Assembly: GCF_900996225.1 (NCBI RefSeq)
Contig: NZ_CAAJGL010000112.1
Span: 372,001 to 436,000, forward strand
Source: Paraburkholderia sp. BCC1884
GTDB taxonomy: Bacteria > Pseudomonadota > Gammaproteobacteria > Burkholderiales > Burkholderiaceae
Length of the DNA stretch: 64,000 nucleotides
Direction of reading: 5' to 3'
Each line of letters begins with the position of its first letter. The first letter of the stretch is position 1. Shown here one piece after another: positions 9,386-18,023 of this stretch. The position numbers were made by a program, and so were the translations under genes. The notes below the pieces were generated by a model. The model made no database searches, was not told the DNA's origin, and saw only the letters and a list, made by a program, of their open reading frames with translations.

Positions 9386-10137
9386 CGAGCGAGCGCGCAC
9401 CGCGTCGCAAGACCGTGGCCGGCGCATCGGCGCAGCAGGTCGGCCTGAACTTCGAGACGCCGGACGACATCGTCTGCGGCGTCGACGAGGCAGGGCGCGG
9501 ACCGCTGGCCGGTCCCGTGGTGGCAGCGGCGGTGATTTTCGATCCGTCCAAGCCGATGATTCGCGGCCTCGACGATTCCAAGGTGCTGACCGCTAAAAAA
9601 CGCGACGAACTGTACGACAAGATCGTCGACCGGGCGCTCGCTTACTGCATTGCGTCGGCTAGCGTCGAAGAAATCGATTCGCTGAACATCCTGCACGCCA
9701 CCATGCTGGCGATGAAGCGCGCTGTGGAAGGTCTGTCCGTCACGCCGACGCTCGTGAAAATCGACGGCAATCGCTGCCCGACGCTGAGCGTTCGCAGCGA
9801 AGCGGTGATCGGCGGCGACGCGCTGGTGAAGAGCATTTCGGCGGCGTCGATTCTGGCCAAGGTCACGCGCGACCGCATGTTGCTCGAATTGCATCAGACG
9901 TTTCCGGTGTACGGTTTCAACGCCCACGCCGGCTATGGCACGCCGCAGCATCTCGCCGCCTTGCGCGAGCATGGGCCGTGCGAGCATCATCGGCGTTCGT
10001 TCGCGCCGGTGCGCGAAGCGCATCTGCGCTTCGGCACGAGTGGGTCGCTGCGGATGGTGGAAGTCATTACTGTCAAGGGCGTGCTGACCGACGCAATGCT
10101 CGACGACGACGCCTTCGGCGAACGCAGCAGCGTTTAA
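9382..10137 (+). CDS. rnhB: Ribonuclease HII
   Basis: Removes ribonucleotides misincorporated in DNA and cleaves RNA-DNA hybrids. The 251-residue protein has the signature VCGVDEAGRGPLAGPV (acidic pair Asp35-Glu36), KIDGN and the C-terminal YGFNAHAGYGTPQHL. It begins with GTG overlapping the lpxB stop by 4 bases, so it is probably translationally coupled. About 25 residues precede the catalytic domain and a C-terminal extension of about 40 residues ends in DDDAFGERSSV. This location next to lpxB is usual in proteobacteria. Confidence 0.96.
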   Translation: MTSERAPRRKTVAGASAQQVGLNFETPDDIVCGVDEAGRGPLAGPVVAAAVIFDPSKPMIRGLDDSKVLTAKKRDELYDKIVDRALAYCIASASVEEIDSLNILHATMLAMKRAVEGLSVTPTLVKIDGNRCPTLSVRSEAVIGGDALVKSISAASILAKVTRDRMLLELHQTFPVYGFNAHAGYGTPQHLAALREHGPCEHHRRSFAPVREAHLRFGTSGSLRMVEVITVKGVLTDAMLDDDAFGERSSV

Positions 10138-10227
10138 GGCATCGTCAGCAAGTTAGCGGCGCAGCGGCTGAGATTTGCCGTCGTGCGTCGCCGAATTCTT
10201 TCCTCATTCTCACTGTCTTCGCTGCCT

Positions 10228-11013
10228 GTGAAAGCCATCACCTCGCGGGACAATCCGCTCTATAAGCGCCTCAGGGCACTCGCCGGCTCGACGCATCAAC
10301 AGCGTCGCAGCGGCAATGCATTGCTCGAAGGCTTTCATCTCGCGAGTGCTTATCTCGACGTCGCCGGGCAGCCGGAAATGTGCATCGTCACCGACGCCGC
10401 GCTGCATCACGAGGAAGCGCAGGCGATCGTGTCGCGCATCGAAGATCATCGGATCGTGACCTTGCCGGATGCATTGTTCGGGCAGTTGTCGAACGTCGTG
10501 CATGGCGTCGGGATTCTGTTGCTGGTCGACAAACTCGACGCGCCGCTGCCCGAGAAAGTCGCGCAAACCTGTCTCGTGCTCGACGGCGTGCAGGACGCGG
10601 GCAACGTCGGCTCGATCCTGCGCAGCGCGGCGGCGGCGGGCATACAGCAGGTGTTCTGCGCGCCGGGCACGGCGTACGCCTGGTCGTCGAAAGTCTTGCG
10701 CTCGGGCATGGGCGCGCACTTCCTGTTGCAGATTCACGAAGACGTCGAAGCGCAGACGCTGATCGAGCGACTCGCGGTGCCGATCGTCATCACGGATTCG
10801 CACGGCGCCGAGCCGATTTACGACTGCGATCTGAGCGGGCCGCTCGCTTGGGTGTTCGGCAACGAAGGGGCGGGCGTCTCGCAGATCTGGCGCGACGCGG
10901 TCTCGTTGCGAGTGACGATTCCCCAGCCGGGCGGCATGGAGTCGCTGAATGTGGCGGCTGCGGCGGCCGTGTGCGTATTCGAGCAGTGCCGCCAGCAGCG
11001 CGGGCGCGGGTGA
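10228..11013 (+). CDS. TrmH/SpoU-family RNA 2'-O-methyltransferase
   Basis: SPOUT-class S-adenosylmethionine-dependent RNA ribose methyltransferase. An N-terminal substrate-binding domain (KAITSRDNPLYKRLRALAG onward) is followed by the knotted catalytic domain with GNVGSILRSAAAAG (motif 1), VFGNEGAGVS (motif 2) and IPQPGGMESLNVAAAAAV (motif 3). The exact target (rRNA or tRNA) cannot be read from the sequence. I chose GTG 10228 because it gives the family N-terminus; GTG 10183 would add 15 residues, and neither has a clear ribosome site. The gene is 90 bases after rnhB. Confidence 0.9.
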   Translation: MKAITSRDNPLYKRLRALAGSTHQQRRSGNALLEGFHLASAYLDVAGQPEMCIVTDAALHHEEAQAIVSRIEDHRIVTLPDALFGQLSNVVHGVGILLLVDKLDAPLPEKVAQTCLVLDGVQDAGNVGSILRSAAAAGIQQVFCAPGTAYAWSSKVLRSGMGAHFLLQIHEDVEAQTLIERLAVPIVITDSHGAEPIYDCDLSGPLAWVFGNEGAGVSQIWRDAVSLRVTIPQPGGMESLNVAAAAAVCVFEQCRQQRGRG

Positions 11014-11074
11014 GTAGAGGCGTGGCGCAGTCGACGCGAAGCTCAGCCCCGCGCCGATCACACTCAAAGCCGAC

Positions 11075-11890
11075 TCAATAAGCCTGCCTGTCCAGCTTGA
11101 TTTCCTGCAGGATCGTCGTCGCGATCTCCTCGATCGACTTGTGCGTCGACGACAGCCACTTGATCCCTTCACGCCGCATCATCGCTTCGGCTTCGTTGAT
11201 CTCGTAGCGGCAATTTTCCGGCGCGGCGTACTTGCTGCCCGGACGACGCTCGTTACGGATCTCCGACAACCGCTGCGGATCGATCGACAAGCCAAACATC
11301 TTCTGACGATGCGCCAATAGCGGCGTAGGCAGTTTGCCGCGCTCGAAGTCTTCGGGAATCAGCGGATAGTTCGCCGCTTTCACGCCGTACTGCATGGCCA
11401 GATACAGGCTCGTCGGCGTCTTGCCGCTGCGCGATACGCCGACCAGAATCACGTCGGCGTCGGCCAGATTGCGGTTCGACTGACCGTCGTCGTGCGCGAG
11501 CGAAAAGTTGATCGCCTCGATCCGGTTCTTGTACTCCTCGGTGTCCGCATTCTGGTGACCACGTCCCATCGCGTGGCTCGACTTCAGTTCCAGTTCCTGT
11601 TCGAGCGGCTCGACGAAGGTCTGGAACATGTCGAGCACGAGCGCGTTCGAACCTTTGACGATCTGATTCGAGGCACTGTCCACCAGGGTGGTGAAGACGA
11701 TCGGACGTCGGCCGTCCTGCTGGATCGCTTCGTTGATTTTTTCGAGTGTGGCGTAGGCCTTTTCGGTCGAGTCGACGAAGGGCACGCGAACCAGGCGGAA
11801 TTTCTGGTCGAACTGGGAGAGGATCGAATGCGCGAAGGTTTCGGCAGTGATCCCGGTACCGTCGGAGACGATGAATACGGTGGGCGGCAT
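11075..11890 (-). CDS. ppsR: Phosphoenolpyruvate synthase regulatory protein (bifunctional kinase/pyrophosphorylase)
   Basis: DUF299-family protein that in E. coli inactivates PEP synthase by ADP-dependent threonine phosphorylation and reactivates it by Pi-dependent phosphorolysis. The 271-residue protein starts VFIVSDGTGITAETFA and has the P-loop-like GVSRSGKTP at residues 151-159. ATG 11890 gives the conserved N-terminus; ATG 11938 would add 16 unconserved residues. It is transcribed away from ppsA, its expected target, across a 507-base gap. Confidence 0.95.
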   Translation of the reverse strand: MPPTVFIVSDGTGITAETFAHSILSQFDQKFRLVRVPFVDSTEKAYATLEKINEAIQQDGRRPIVFTTLVDSASNQIVKGSNALVLDMFQTFVEPLEQELELKSSHAMGRGHQNADTEEYKNRIEAINFSLAHDDGQSNRNLADADVILVGVSRSGKTPTSLYLAMQYGVKAANYPLIPEDFERGKLPTPLLAHRQKMFGLSIDPQRLSEIRNERRPGSKYAAPENCRYEINEAEAMMRREGIKWLSSTHKSIEEIATTILQEIKLDRQAY

Positions 11891-12397
11891 CAGTGGGGCT
11901 GGGGAACGTGAGCGGGAAAAAGCGCTCGAATCAAACATCGCTGGTTCGCGTTCGCTGCCCGGTGGCTAACCGGAGGCTGCAGCGGCGTCGAATCAGCGCA
12001 CCGTGGGCACCGCTACCGCGCCCGGAACGCCGAAGGTCTCGCAAAAGCCCGTTGGCCGGTCCGGGGCGCGATTCGAGGCGCAATTCTCGTCCGACAGTCA
12101 CATTTCGAGAGTCGGCACGGTAGAATAGCGGCAACCTGTTGGATAAGCAATTGCAGGCGATTGGCGTCTAACTCACCGCGAACGGTCGTTCAACGCCTCG
12201 CTTTCTGTCGGTAACTTGCGGCGAAAGTAGTGGATTGACCGGTAAATTCGGCCAATCACCTTCTTCGTGGCATTGGTCGCCGAGCGCGATTGCTTCTCCA
12301 ACAGGTTGTGCAAGACGCGAGGTCACGCTCCCAATGGGCGTCTCGCGTTCGAGCCCACTTGCACAGCCGTGAATTTCTTTCACACTTAGGGGCTTGT
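11891..12397. promoter_or_regulatory. ppsR-ppsA divergent intergenic region
   Basis: This 507-base stretch lies between divergent ppsR and ppsA and has no convincing gene. A TAGAAT -10-like element is at 12121-12126, with GTCACA 18 bases upstream as a weak -35 for ppsA. The 3' part holds the structured leader annotated separately. Several small open frames on both strands lack ribosome sites and were not kept. Confidence 0.5.
12307..12365 (+). promoter_or_regulatory. Nested stem structure in ppsA 5' leader
   Basis: Four nested inverted repeats occur here. TGTGCAAG (12307-12314) pairs with CTTGCACA (12358-12365); ACGCGAG (12315-12321) pairs with CTCGCGT (12342-12348); inside them ACG (12325-12327) pairs with CGT (12339-12341) and CCC (12330-12332) with GGG (12336-12338). 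The structure ends 32 bases before the ppsA ATG and its AGGGG site. Its function is unknown; an RNA regulatory element is an inference. Confidence 0.5.
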
Positions 12398-14803
12398 ATG
12401 ACTAACGCAGTTACCGTCGCAAAGGATAAGGCGTATGTAGTTCCGTTCGAGCAGTTGCGGATGACCGATGTGGAGATTGTCGGTGGCAAGAACGCGTCGC
12501 TAGGCGAGATGATCAGTCAACTCGCCGAAGCAGGCGTGCGGGTGCCCACTGGTTTCGCCACCACGGCGCTGGCTTTCCGTGACTTCCTCAATCACAACAA
12601 TCTGACCGAACGCATCGCCAAACGTCTCGAGACGCTCGACGTCGACGACGTGAAAGCGCTCGCCGAAGCCGGCAAAGAGATCCGCCAATGGATCATCGAC
12701 GCGCCGATGCAGCCGCAGCTCGAAGCGGACATCCGCGCGGGTTTCGACACCCTGCAAAACAGCTCGCCTGAAGAGTTGTCGTTCGCCGTGCGTTCGTCGG
12801 CAACGGCCGAAGACTTGCCGGACGCTTCGTTCGCGGGTCAGCAGGAAAGCTACCTCAACGTAGTCGGCATCGACGACGTGCTCGATCGCATGAAGCACGT
12901 GTTTGCGTCGCTGTATAACGACCGCGCTATCTCCTATCGCGTCCACAAGGGCTTCACTCACGCTGAAGTCGCCTTGTCGGCGGGCGTGCAGCGCATGGTG
13001 CGCTCGGACGTCGGCGCAGCGGGCGTGATGTTCACGCTGGACACCGAATCGGGCTTCAAGGACGCGGTCTTCATCACGTCGAGCTACGGCCTGGGTGAAA
13101 CCGTCGTGCAAGGCGCGGTGAATCCGGACGAGTTCTACGTCTACAAGACCACGCTCGCGCAAGGCAAGTACCCGATCATCCGCCGTTCGATCGGCTCGAA
13201 GCTGATCAAGATGGAATTCACGAAGGCGGGCGAAGCCGGTCGCGTGAAGACCGTGGACGTGACGCACGAGCAGCGCAACCGCTTCTCGATCACCGACGAA
13301 GACGTGATCGAACTCGCAAAATACGCCGTCATCATCGAAAAGCACTACGAGCGTCCGATGGACATCGAGTGGGGCAAAGATGGCCGCGACGGCAAGATCT
13401 TCATTCTGCAGGCGCGTCCCGAAACGGTGAAGAGCCAGGCCGCGGGCAAGGCCGAGCAGCGCTTCAAGCTGAAGGGTCAATCGAACGTGCTGGCAACCGG
13501 CCGCGCGATCGGTCAGAAGATCGGCGCGGGCCCGGTGCGCGTGATTCACGATCCGTCGGAGATGGACCGTGTGCAGCCGGGCGACGTGCTGGTCGCCGAC
13601 ATGACCGACCCGAACTGGGAGCCGGTCATGAAGCGCGCGTCGGCAATCGTCACGAACCGTGGCGGCCGTACCTGCCACGCGGCGATCATCGCGCGTGAGC
13701 TGGGCGTGCCGGCGGTGGTCGGTTGCGGCGACGCCACCGACGTGCTGAAGGAAGGCGCGCTGGTGACGGTGTCGTGCGCGGAAGGCGACGAAGGCAAGAT
13801 CTACGACGGTCTGCTCGAAACCGAAATCACCGAAGTGCAGCGCGGCGAACTGCCGCCGATTCCGGTGAAGATCATGATGAACGTGGGCAACCCGCAACTG
13901 GCCTTCGACTTCTCGCAACTGCCGAACGCAGGCGTGGGTCTGGCGCGGCTCGAGTTCATCATCAACAACAACATCGGCGTGCACCCGAAGGCGATTCTCG
14001 AGTACCCGAACATCGATCAGGACTTGAAGAAGGCCGTGGAAAGCGTCGCTCGCGGTCACGCGTCGCCGCGCGCCTTCTACGTCGACAAGCTGACCGAAGG
14101 GATCGCGACGATCGCGGCGGCGTTCTATCCGAAGCCGGTGATCGTGCGTCTGTCGGACTTCAAGTCGAACGAGTACAAGAAGCTGATCGGCGGTTCGCGT
14201 TACGAGCCGGACGAAGAAAACCCGATGCTGGGTTTCCGTGGCGCGTCACGCTACATCGCCGACGACTTCGCCGAAGCGTTCCAGATGGAATGCATCGCGC
14301 TGAAGAAGGTGCGCGAAGAGATGGGCCTCGACAACGTCGAGATCATGGTGCCGTTCGTGCGTACGCTGAAGCAGGCGGAGCGCGTGGTCGGGCTGCTGTC
14401 GAAGTACGGCCTGAAGCGCGGCGAGAAGGGTCTGCGTCTGATCATGATGTGCGAAGTGCCGTCGAACGCGATTCTCGCCGAAGAATTCCTGCAATTCTTC
14501 GACGGCTTCTCGATCGGTTCGAACGACCTGACGCAGCTCACGCTCGGCCTCGATCGCGATTCCGGCATGGAATTGCTGGCGGTGGATTTCGACGAGCGCG
14601 ATCCGGCGGTCAAGTTCCTGCTGCAGCGCGCGATTTCGACCTGCCTGCGTCTGAACAAGTACGTCGGTATTTGCGGTCAGGGCCCGTCGGATCATCCGGA
14701 CTTCGCGCAATGGCTGACGGACGAGGGCATTGCGTCGATCTCGCTGAACCCGGACTCGATCATCGAGACGTGGCAACAGCTGGCGAAGTCGGCGGCGAAG
14801 TAA
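12398..14803 (+). CDS. ppsA: Phosphoenolpyruvate synthase
   Basis: Converts pyruvate, ATP and water to PEP, AMP and Pi in gluconeogenesis. The 801-residue protein has an N-terminal ATP-grasp domain (GGKNASLGEM; FAVRSSATAEDLPDASFAGQ), a central phosphohistidine swivel domain with His427 in TCHAAIIARELG, and a C-terminal PEP/pyruvate TIM-barrel domain with CGQGPSDHPDFAQWL. ATG 12398, after TTAGGGGCTTGT, gives the usual start; the upstream open frame covers the leader structure. It is the expected target of divergent PpsR. Confidence 0.97.
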   Translation: MTNAVTVAKDKAYVVPFEQLRMTDVEIVGGKNASLGEMISQLAEAGVRVPTGFATTALAFRDFLNHNNLTERIAKRLETLDVDDVKALAEAGKEIRQWIIDAPMQPQLEADIRAGFDTLQNSSPEELSFAVRSSATAEDLPDASFAGQQESYLNVVGIDDVLDRMKHVFASLYNDRAISYRVHKGFTHAEVALSAGVQRMVRSDVGAAGVMFTLDTESGFKDAVFITSSYGLGETVVQGAVNPDEFYVYKTTLAQGKYPIIRRSIGSKLIKMEFTKAGEAGRVKTVDVTHEQRNRFSITDEDVIELAKYAVIIEKHYERPMDIEWGKDGRDGKIFILQARPETVKSQAAGKAEQRFKLKGQSNVLATGRAIGQKIGAGPVRVIHDPSEMDRVQPGDVLVADMTDPNWEPVMKRASAIVTNRGGRTCHAAIIARELGVPAVVGCGDATDVLKEGALVTVSCAEGDEGKIYDGLLETEITEVQRGELPPIPVKIMMNVGNPQLAFDFSQLPNAGVGLARLEFIINNNIGVHPKAILEYPNIDQDLKKAVESVARGHASPRAFYVDKLTEGIATIAAAFYPKPVIVRLSDFKSNEYKKLIGGSRYEPDEENPMLGFRGASRYIADDFAEAFQMECIALKKVREEMGLDNVEIMVPFVRTLKQAERVVGLLSKYGLKRGEKGLRLIMMCEVPSNAILAEEFLQFFDGFSIGSNDLTQLTLGLDRDSGMELLAVDFDERDPAVKFLLQRAISTCLRLNKYVGICGQGPSDHPDFAQWLTDEGIASISLNPDSIIETWQQLAKSAAK

Positions 14804-14823
14804 GGGCGAAGTGAGCGTCAAGC

Positions 14824-14848
14824 GCATGCCGCGTCCTAAGCGGCATGC
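14824..14848 (+). terminator. Stem-loop after ppsA
   Basis: GCATGCCGC (14824-14832) and GCGGCATGC (14840-14848) form a 9-bp stem with a 7-base loop, 20 bases after the ppsA stop. No T-run follows, so it may be an mRNA-end stabiliser or a weak terminator. Confidence 0.45.
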
Positions 14849-14925
14849 ATAGCGAGGGTGTTGTGCATCAAAGGCGCGTTAAAGCGTGCAGCGCCACTCG
14901 CTAAATTGCCTGTGCTTCGTGCTAT

Positions 14926-14953
14926 AAACACCCCGGTAGATCCGGGGTGTTTT
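14926..14953 (+). terminator. Rho-independent terminator between ppsA and nfeD
   Basis: AAACACCCCGG (14926-14936) pairs perfectly with CCGGGGTGTTT (14942-14952) around a 5-base loop, ending in a short T tract. It lies only 18 bases before the chosen nfeD start. Confidence 0.7.
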
Positions 14954-14970
14954 GCTTTGTGGAGGTCGAT

Positions 14971-15414
14971 GTGGCGCCAGGGGGATTGTTCTGGTGGATC
15001 GGCGCAGGCGTGCTGGTCGTGCTGGAGTTGATGAGCGGCACGTTCTATCTGTTGATGATCGCGCTAGGGTTCGCCGCAGCCGCGATCGCGCATATTGCGG
15101 GTGCGCCCGTGTACCTGCAGTTCGTGGTGGCCGCGCTCGTGGCGATGGCCGCGGTGTTGCTGCTACGGCGTTCACGCTTCGGCCGCAGACTGCGCAAAGA
15201 CGCCGCACACAACCCGGACGTCAATCTCGACATCGGCCAGACCCTGACGGTCGACGCCTGGCAGGCACGCCGGGCGCGCGCCGACTATCGCGGCGCCGCG
15301 TGGGACATCGAACTCGCGCCGGGCGAGCCGGAAGACGCTCACCTTTATGAAATCACCGCGCTGCACGGCAGTTGTCTTGTCGTCGTCGCATGCAGGCGGA
15401 CTGCGCAGGCCTGA
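14971..15414 (+). CDS. NfeD-family membrane protein
   Basis: Short NfeD-like protein of 147 residues: two or three membrane helices (about 5-65) followed by a soluble OB-fold domain (about 80-147, containing the family-like pattern GQTLTVDAWQ). NfeD proteins partner with SPFH/stomatin proteins at the membrane, and the SPFH gene follows 72 bases downstream. GTG 14971 is chosen because GGAGG (14961-14965) lies 5 bases upstream; GTG 14947 would start inside the preceding terminator stem. Confidence 0.85.
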   Translation: MAPGGLFWWIGAGVLVVLELMSGTFYLLMIALGFAAAAIAHIAGAPVYLQFVVAALVAMAAVLLLRRSRFGRRLRKDAAHNPDVNLDIGQTLTVDAWQARRARADYRGAAWDIELAPGEPEDAHLYEITALHGSCLVVVACRRTAQA

Positions 15415-15486
15415 CACGCCACGCATCTGACCAGCGAGCTTCACCCAGCTCTCGCCAACCAATCGAGTACGGACCGGAGAACAATA

Positions 15487-16422
15487 ATGGATGTATCGAC
15501 CATCGTCGGGGTAGTCGTCCTGATCATCGTGATCGTGACTGCGGCGCAGACGCTCAAGATCGTGCCGCAGCAGCATGCGTGGGTGCTGGAGCGGCTGGGC
15601 CGCTATCACCGCACGCTGACGCCGGGTTTGAGCTTCGCGTTTCCGTTCGTCGACCGGATCGCGTACAAGCACATCCTCAAGGAAATACCCCTCGAAGTAC
15701 CGAGCCAGGTGTGTATCACGCGCGACAACACGCAACTGCAGGTGGACGGCGTGCTGTACTTCCAGGTCACCGATCCGATGAAGGCGTCGTACGGTTCGAG
15801 CAACTTCGTGTTCGCGATCACGCAGTTGTCGCAGACCACGCTGCGCTCGGTGATCGGCAAGCTCGAACTCGACAAGACCTTCGAGGAGCGCGACTTCATC
15901 AACCACAGCATCGTATCGTCGCTCGATCTGGCGGCGACGAACTGGGGCGTGAAGGTGCTGCGCTACGAGATCAAGGACCTCACGCCGCCCAAAGAGATTC
16001 TTCACGCGATGCAGGCGCAGATCACCGCCGAGCGTGAGAAGCGGGCGCTGATCGCGGCCTCGGAAGGGCGCAAGCAGGAGCAGATCAATATTGCCTCGGG
16101 CGGGCGCGAGGCGGCGATCCAGAAGTCGGAAGGCGAACGGCAGGCGGCGATTAACCAGGCGCAGGGGCAAGCCTCCGCGATTCTGGCCGTGGCCGAAGCC
16201 AATTCGCAGGCCATTCAGAAGATCGCGGCGGCGATCCAGTCGAACGGCGGGATGGAAGCGGTGAACCTCAAGGTGGCCGAACAATACGTGAACGCGTTCG
16301 GCAATCTGGCGAAGCAGGGCACTACGCTGATCGTGCCGGGCAACCTGGCGGATATGAGTTCGATGATCGCGTCGGCGCTGACGATCGTGAACAAAGGGAA
16401 GGGCACGACCGACCTGCGCTAA
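15487..16422 (+). CDS. SPFH/band-7 (stomatin-like) membrane protein, QmcA type
   Basis: Membrane-anchored SPFH protein of 311 residues: one N-terminal helix (about 5-25), the band-7 core beginning QTLKIVPQQHAWVLERLGRYH, a coiled-coil stretch rich in Glu/Arg/Gln/Ala (about 180-240) and a C-terminal region ending in a Met/Ala/Thr-rich helix. Related proteins form membrane microdomain cages and pair with NfeD proteins, which fits the gene upstream. GGAGAACA precedes ATG 15487. Confidence 0.9.
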   Translation: MDVSTIVGVVVLIIVIVTAAQTLKIVPQQHAWVLERLGRYHRTLTPGLSFAFPFVDRIAYKHILKEIPLEVPSQVCITRDNTQLQVDGVLYFQVTDPMKASYGSSNFVFAITQLSQTTLRSVIGKLELDKTFEERDFINHSIVSSLDLAATNWGVKVLRYEIKDLTPPKEILHAMQAQITAEREKRALIAASEGRKQEQINIASGGREAAIQKSEGERQAAINQAQGQASAILAVAEANSQAIQKIAAAIQSNGGMEAVNLKVAEQYVNAFGNLAKQGTTLIVPGNLADMSSMIASALTIVNKGKGTTDLR

Positions 16423-16523
16423 GGGCGTTGGCCGCGCGGTGGGATTCCCGGTGCCGCAGGCAATCAGCCAGAACGCAGCTTTGTCATAGGCAATCGGCCA
16501 AACAAAGGCAGAAGAAACCCAAA

Positions 16524-16556
16524 AAAATGGCCCGCTTTTGAACCGCGGGCCATTTT
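16524..16556. terminator. Bidirectional terminator between qmcA-like gene and smpB
   Basis: A perfect 12-bp stem, AAAATGGCCCGC (16524-16535) with GCGGGCCATTTT (16545-16556), has a 9-base loop and A/T tracts on both sides. It can therefore end transcription from both convergent genes. Confidence 0.85.
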
Positions 16557-16626
16557 CGTTGAACCGTCACGTTACGCGGCAAATCCGCGCATCGGGCAGC
16601 AGGCAATCAGCAGGCGGGCCGCCCGC

Positions 16627-17073
16627 TCAGCCCGGCGAGCGCATCAGGCGCGCCTTCTCGCGTTCCCAGTCGCGTTTCTTCTCGGACTCGCGTTTGTCGT
16701 GTTGCTTCTTGCCCTTCGCCAGCCCGATTTCGCATTTGACGCGGCCACCCTTGTAGTGGAAGTTCAGCGGCACGAGCGTGTAGCCGCGCTGCTCGACCTT
16801 GCCGATCAGTTTGCTGATTTCCTCGCTATGCAGCAGCAGCTTGCGCGTGCGCACGGGGTCGGGGTGGATGTGGGTCGAGGCTTCGGGCAACGGGCTGATG
16901 TGCGTGCCGATCAGGAACAGTTCGTTGTCTTTGATGACGACGTAACCTTCCTTGATCTGGCCGCGCCCGGCGCGCAGCGCCTTGACCTCCCATCCTTCGA
17001 GCACGAGCCCTGCTTCATAGCGTTCTTCGACCGAGTAGTCGTAGAAAGCTTTTCTGTTGTCGATGATGCTCAT
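16627..17073 (-). CDS. smpB: SsrA-binding protein SmpB
   Basis: Binds tmRNA and positions it in stalled ribosomes for trans-translation. The 148-residue protein has the SmpB OB core (DYSVEERYEAGLVLEGWEVKALRAG; GYVVIKDNELFLIGTHI) and a basic C-terminal tail (GKKQHDKRESEKKRDWEREKARLM) that enters the mRNA channel. The start ATG is at 17073. It is divergent from ratA-rnfH, a common bacterial arrangement. Confidence 0.97.
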   Translation of the reverse strand: MSIIDNRKAFYDYSVEERYEAGLVLEGWEVKALRAGRGQIKEGYVVIKDNELFLIGTHISPLPEASTHIHPDPVRTRKLLLHSEEISKLIGKVEQRGYTLVPLNFHYKGGRVKCEIGLAKGKKQHDKRESEKKRDWEREKARLMRSPG

Positions 17074-17096
17074 GAATGGAAAGTGCCCAACTCGTT

Positions 17097-17112
17097 TAAA
17101 ATCACGATTTTA
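17097..17112. promoter_or_regulatory. Symmetric -10 elements between smpB and ratA
   Basis: TAAAATCACGATTTTA is an inverted repeat that puts a TAAAAT -10-like hexamer on each strand (17097-17102 forward, 17112-17107 reverse) between the divergent genes. I found no good -35 for either direction, so this is a tentative divergent promoter. Confidence 0.4.
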
Positions 17113-17173
17113 GCAAAGCGGGGCAAGGAAAGCCCGCAGCGCTTGTCCACCCTTGCCACGCGTTGTTCAATTT

Positions 17174-17611
17174 ATGGCAGATGTCCAGAAAACCGTGTTG
17201 ATCCGCCATTCGGCGGAACAGATGTTCGACCTCGTTACCGACGTCGCCGATTACCCCAATTTCCTGCCCTGGTGCGGAGGAGTCGAAATTCGCCGCCAGG
17301 ACGAAACCTGCATGGAAGCGAAGATCGATATCAACTTCAAGGGCATCAAACAGCACTTCGCGACCCGCAACAGCATGGAGCGGCCCACGCGCATCGATAT
17401 GGAGTTCGCCGACGGCCCGTTTCGCAAGTTCACGGGCTTCTGGCGCTTCACGCCGCTGCGGGCGGACGCCTGCAAGATCGAATTCGCGCTGCACTACGAG
17501 TTCACCAACATCATCCTCGAGAAGCTGATCGGGCCGGTGTTCAGCCACATCGCCAATACCTTCGTGGAATCGTTCGTGAAGCGCGCCGATCAGCGCTACG
17601 GTAAGGCATGA
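17174..17611 (+). CDS. ratA: RatA/Coq10-type START-domain protein
   Basis: SRPBCC/START-fold protein of 145 residues. E. coli RatA is reported as a ribosome-association toxin, and its eukaryotic homologue Coq10 binds ubiquinone; which role applies here is not visible. Conserved segments are VLIRHSAEQMFDLVTDVADYPNFLPWC and the C-terminal helix containing FVESFVKRAD. ATG 17174 matches the family start. It overlaps rnfH by 4 bases (ATGA) and is divergent from smpB. Confidence 0.9.
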   Translation: MADVQKTVLIRHSAEQMFDLVTDVADYPNFLPWCGGVEIRRQDETCMEAKIDINFKGIKQHFATRNSMERPTRIDMEFADGPFRKFTGFWRFTPLRADACKIEFALHYEFTNIILEKLIGPVFSHIANTFVESFVKRADQRYGKA

Positions 17612-17940
17612 GCGCGCGCCTGTCGATCGAAGTCTGCTATGCGCTGCCGGGCGAGCAGACGCTGCTTGCCGTCGATTTGCCCGAGGGCGCCACGCTCAAG
17701 CAGGCGCTCGACGCGAGCGGTATCTTGCAGCGTTGTCCGCAGATCGATCTGACCACGCAGAAGGTCGGCGTGTTCGGCAAGCTCAAGCCGCTCGACGCGG
17801 TGCTGGCCGATCATGATCGCGTGGAGATTTACCGGCCACTGCTGGTGGATCCGAAGTTGTCGCGGCAACGGCGGGTGGAAAAGACCCGCAAGGCCGGCTC
17901 GATCGAAGGACGACGTTGGCAGAACCGGGATTCGCGCTAG
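17608..17940 (+). CDS. rnfH: RnfH-family ubiquitin-like protein
   Basis: Small beta-grasp (UPF0125/RnfH) protein of 110 residues, the usual partner of RatA. The family pattern is seen in SIEVCYALPGEQTLLAVDLP, VGVFGKLKPLD and DRVEIYRPLLVDPKLSRQRR. The biochemical role of the family is not settled. It is translationally coupled to ratA through an ATGA overlap. Confidence 0.92.
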   Translation: MSARLSIEVCYALPGEQTLLAVDLPEGATLKQALDASGILQRCPQIDLTTQKVGVFGKLKPLDAVLADHDRVEIYRPLLVDPKLSRQRRVEKTRKAGSIEGRRWQNRDSR

Positions 17941-18023
17941 GCAGGGCGCGTAGCCAGGCCGCAGTGGCGGTGGCGCAACTGGGTCAAGGGGAAATCGCCG
18001 CCGGGGCGTCGGTCATGCCGCGA

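Noticed and set aside
12307..12365. tRNA-like look of the ppsA leader (GTTCGAGCC resembles a T-arm)
   Set aside because: Arm lengths and loop positions do not make a cloverleaf; nested hairpins explain it better.
12500..14059. Reverse-strand open frame opposite ppsA
   Set aside because: Antisense shadow with biased Arg/His/Val composition.
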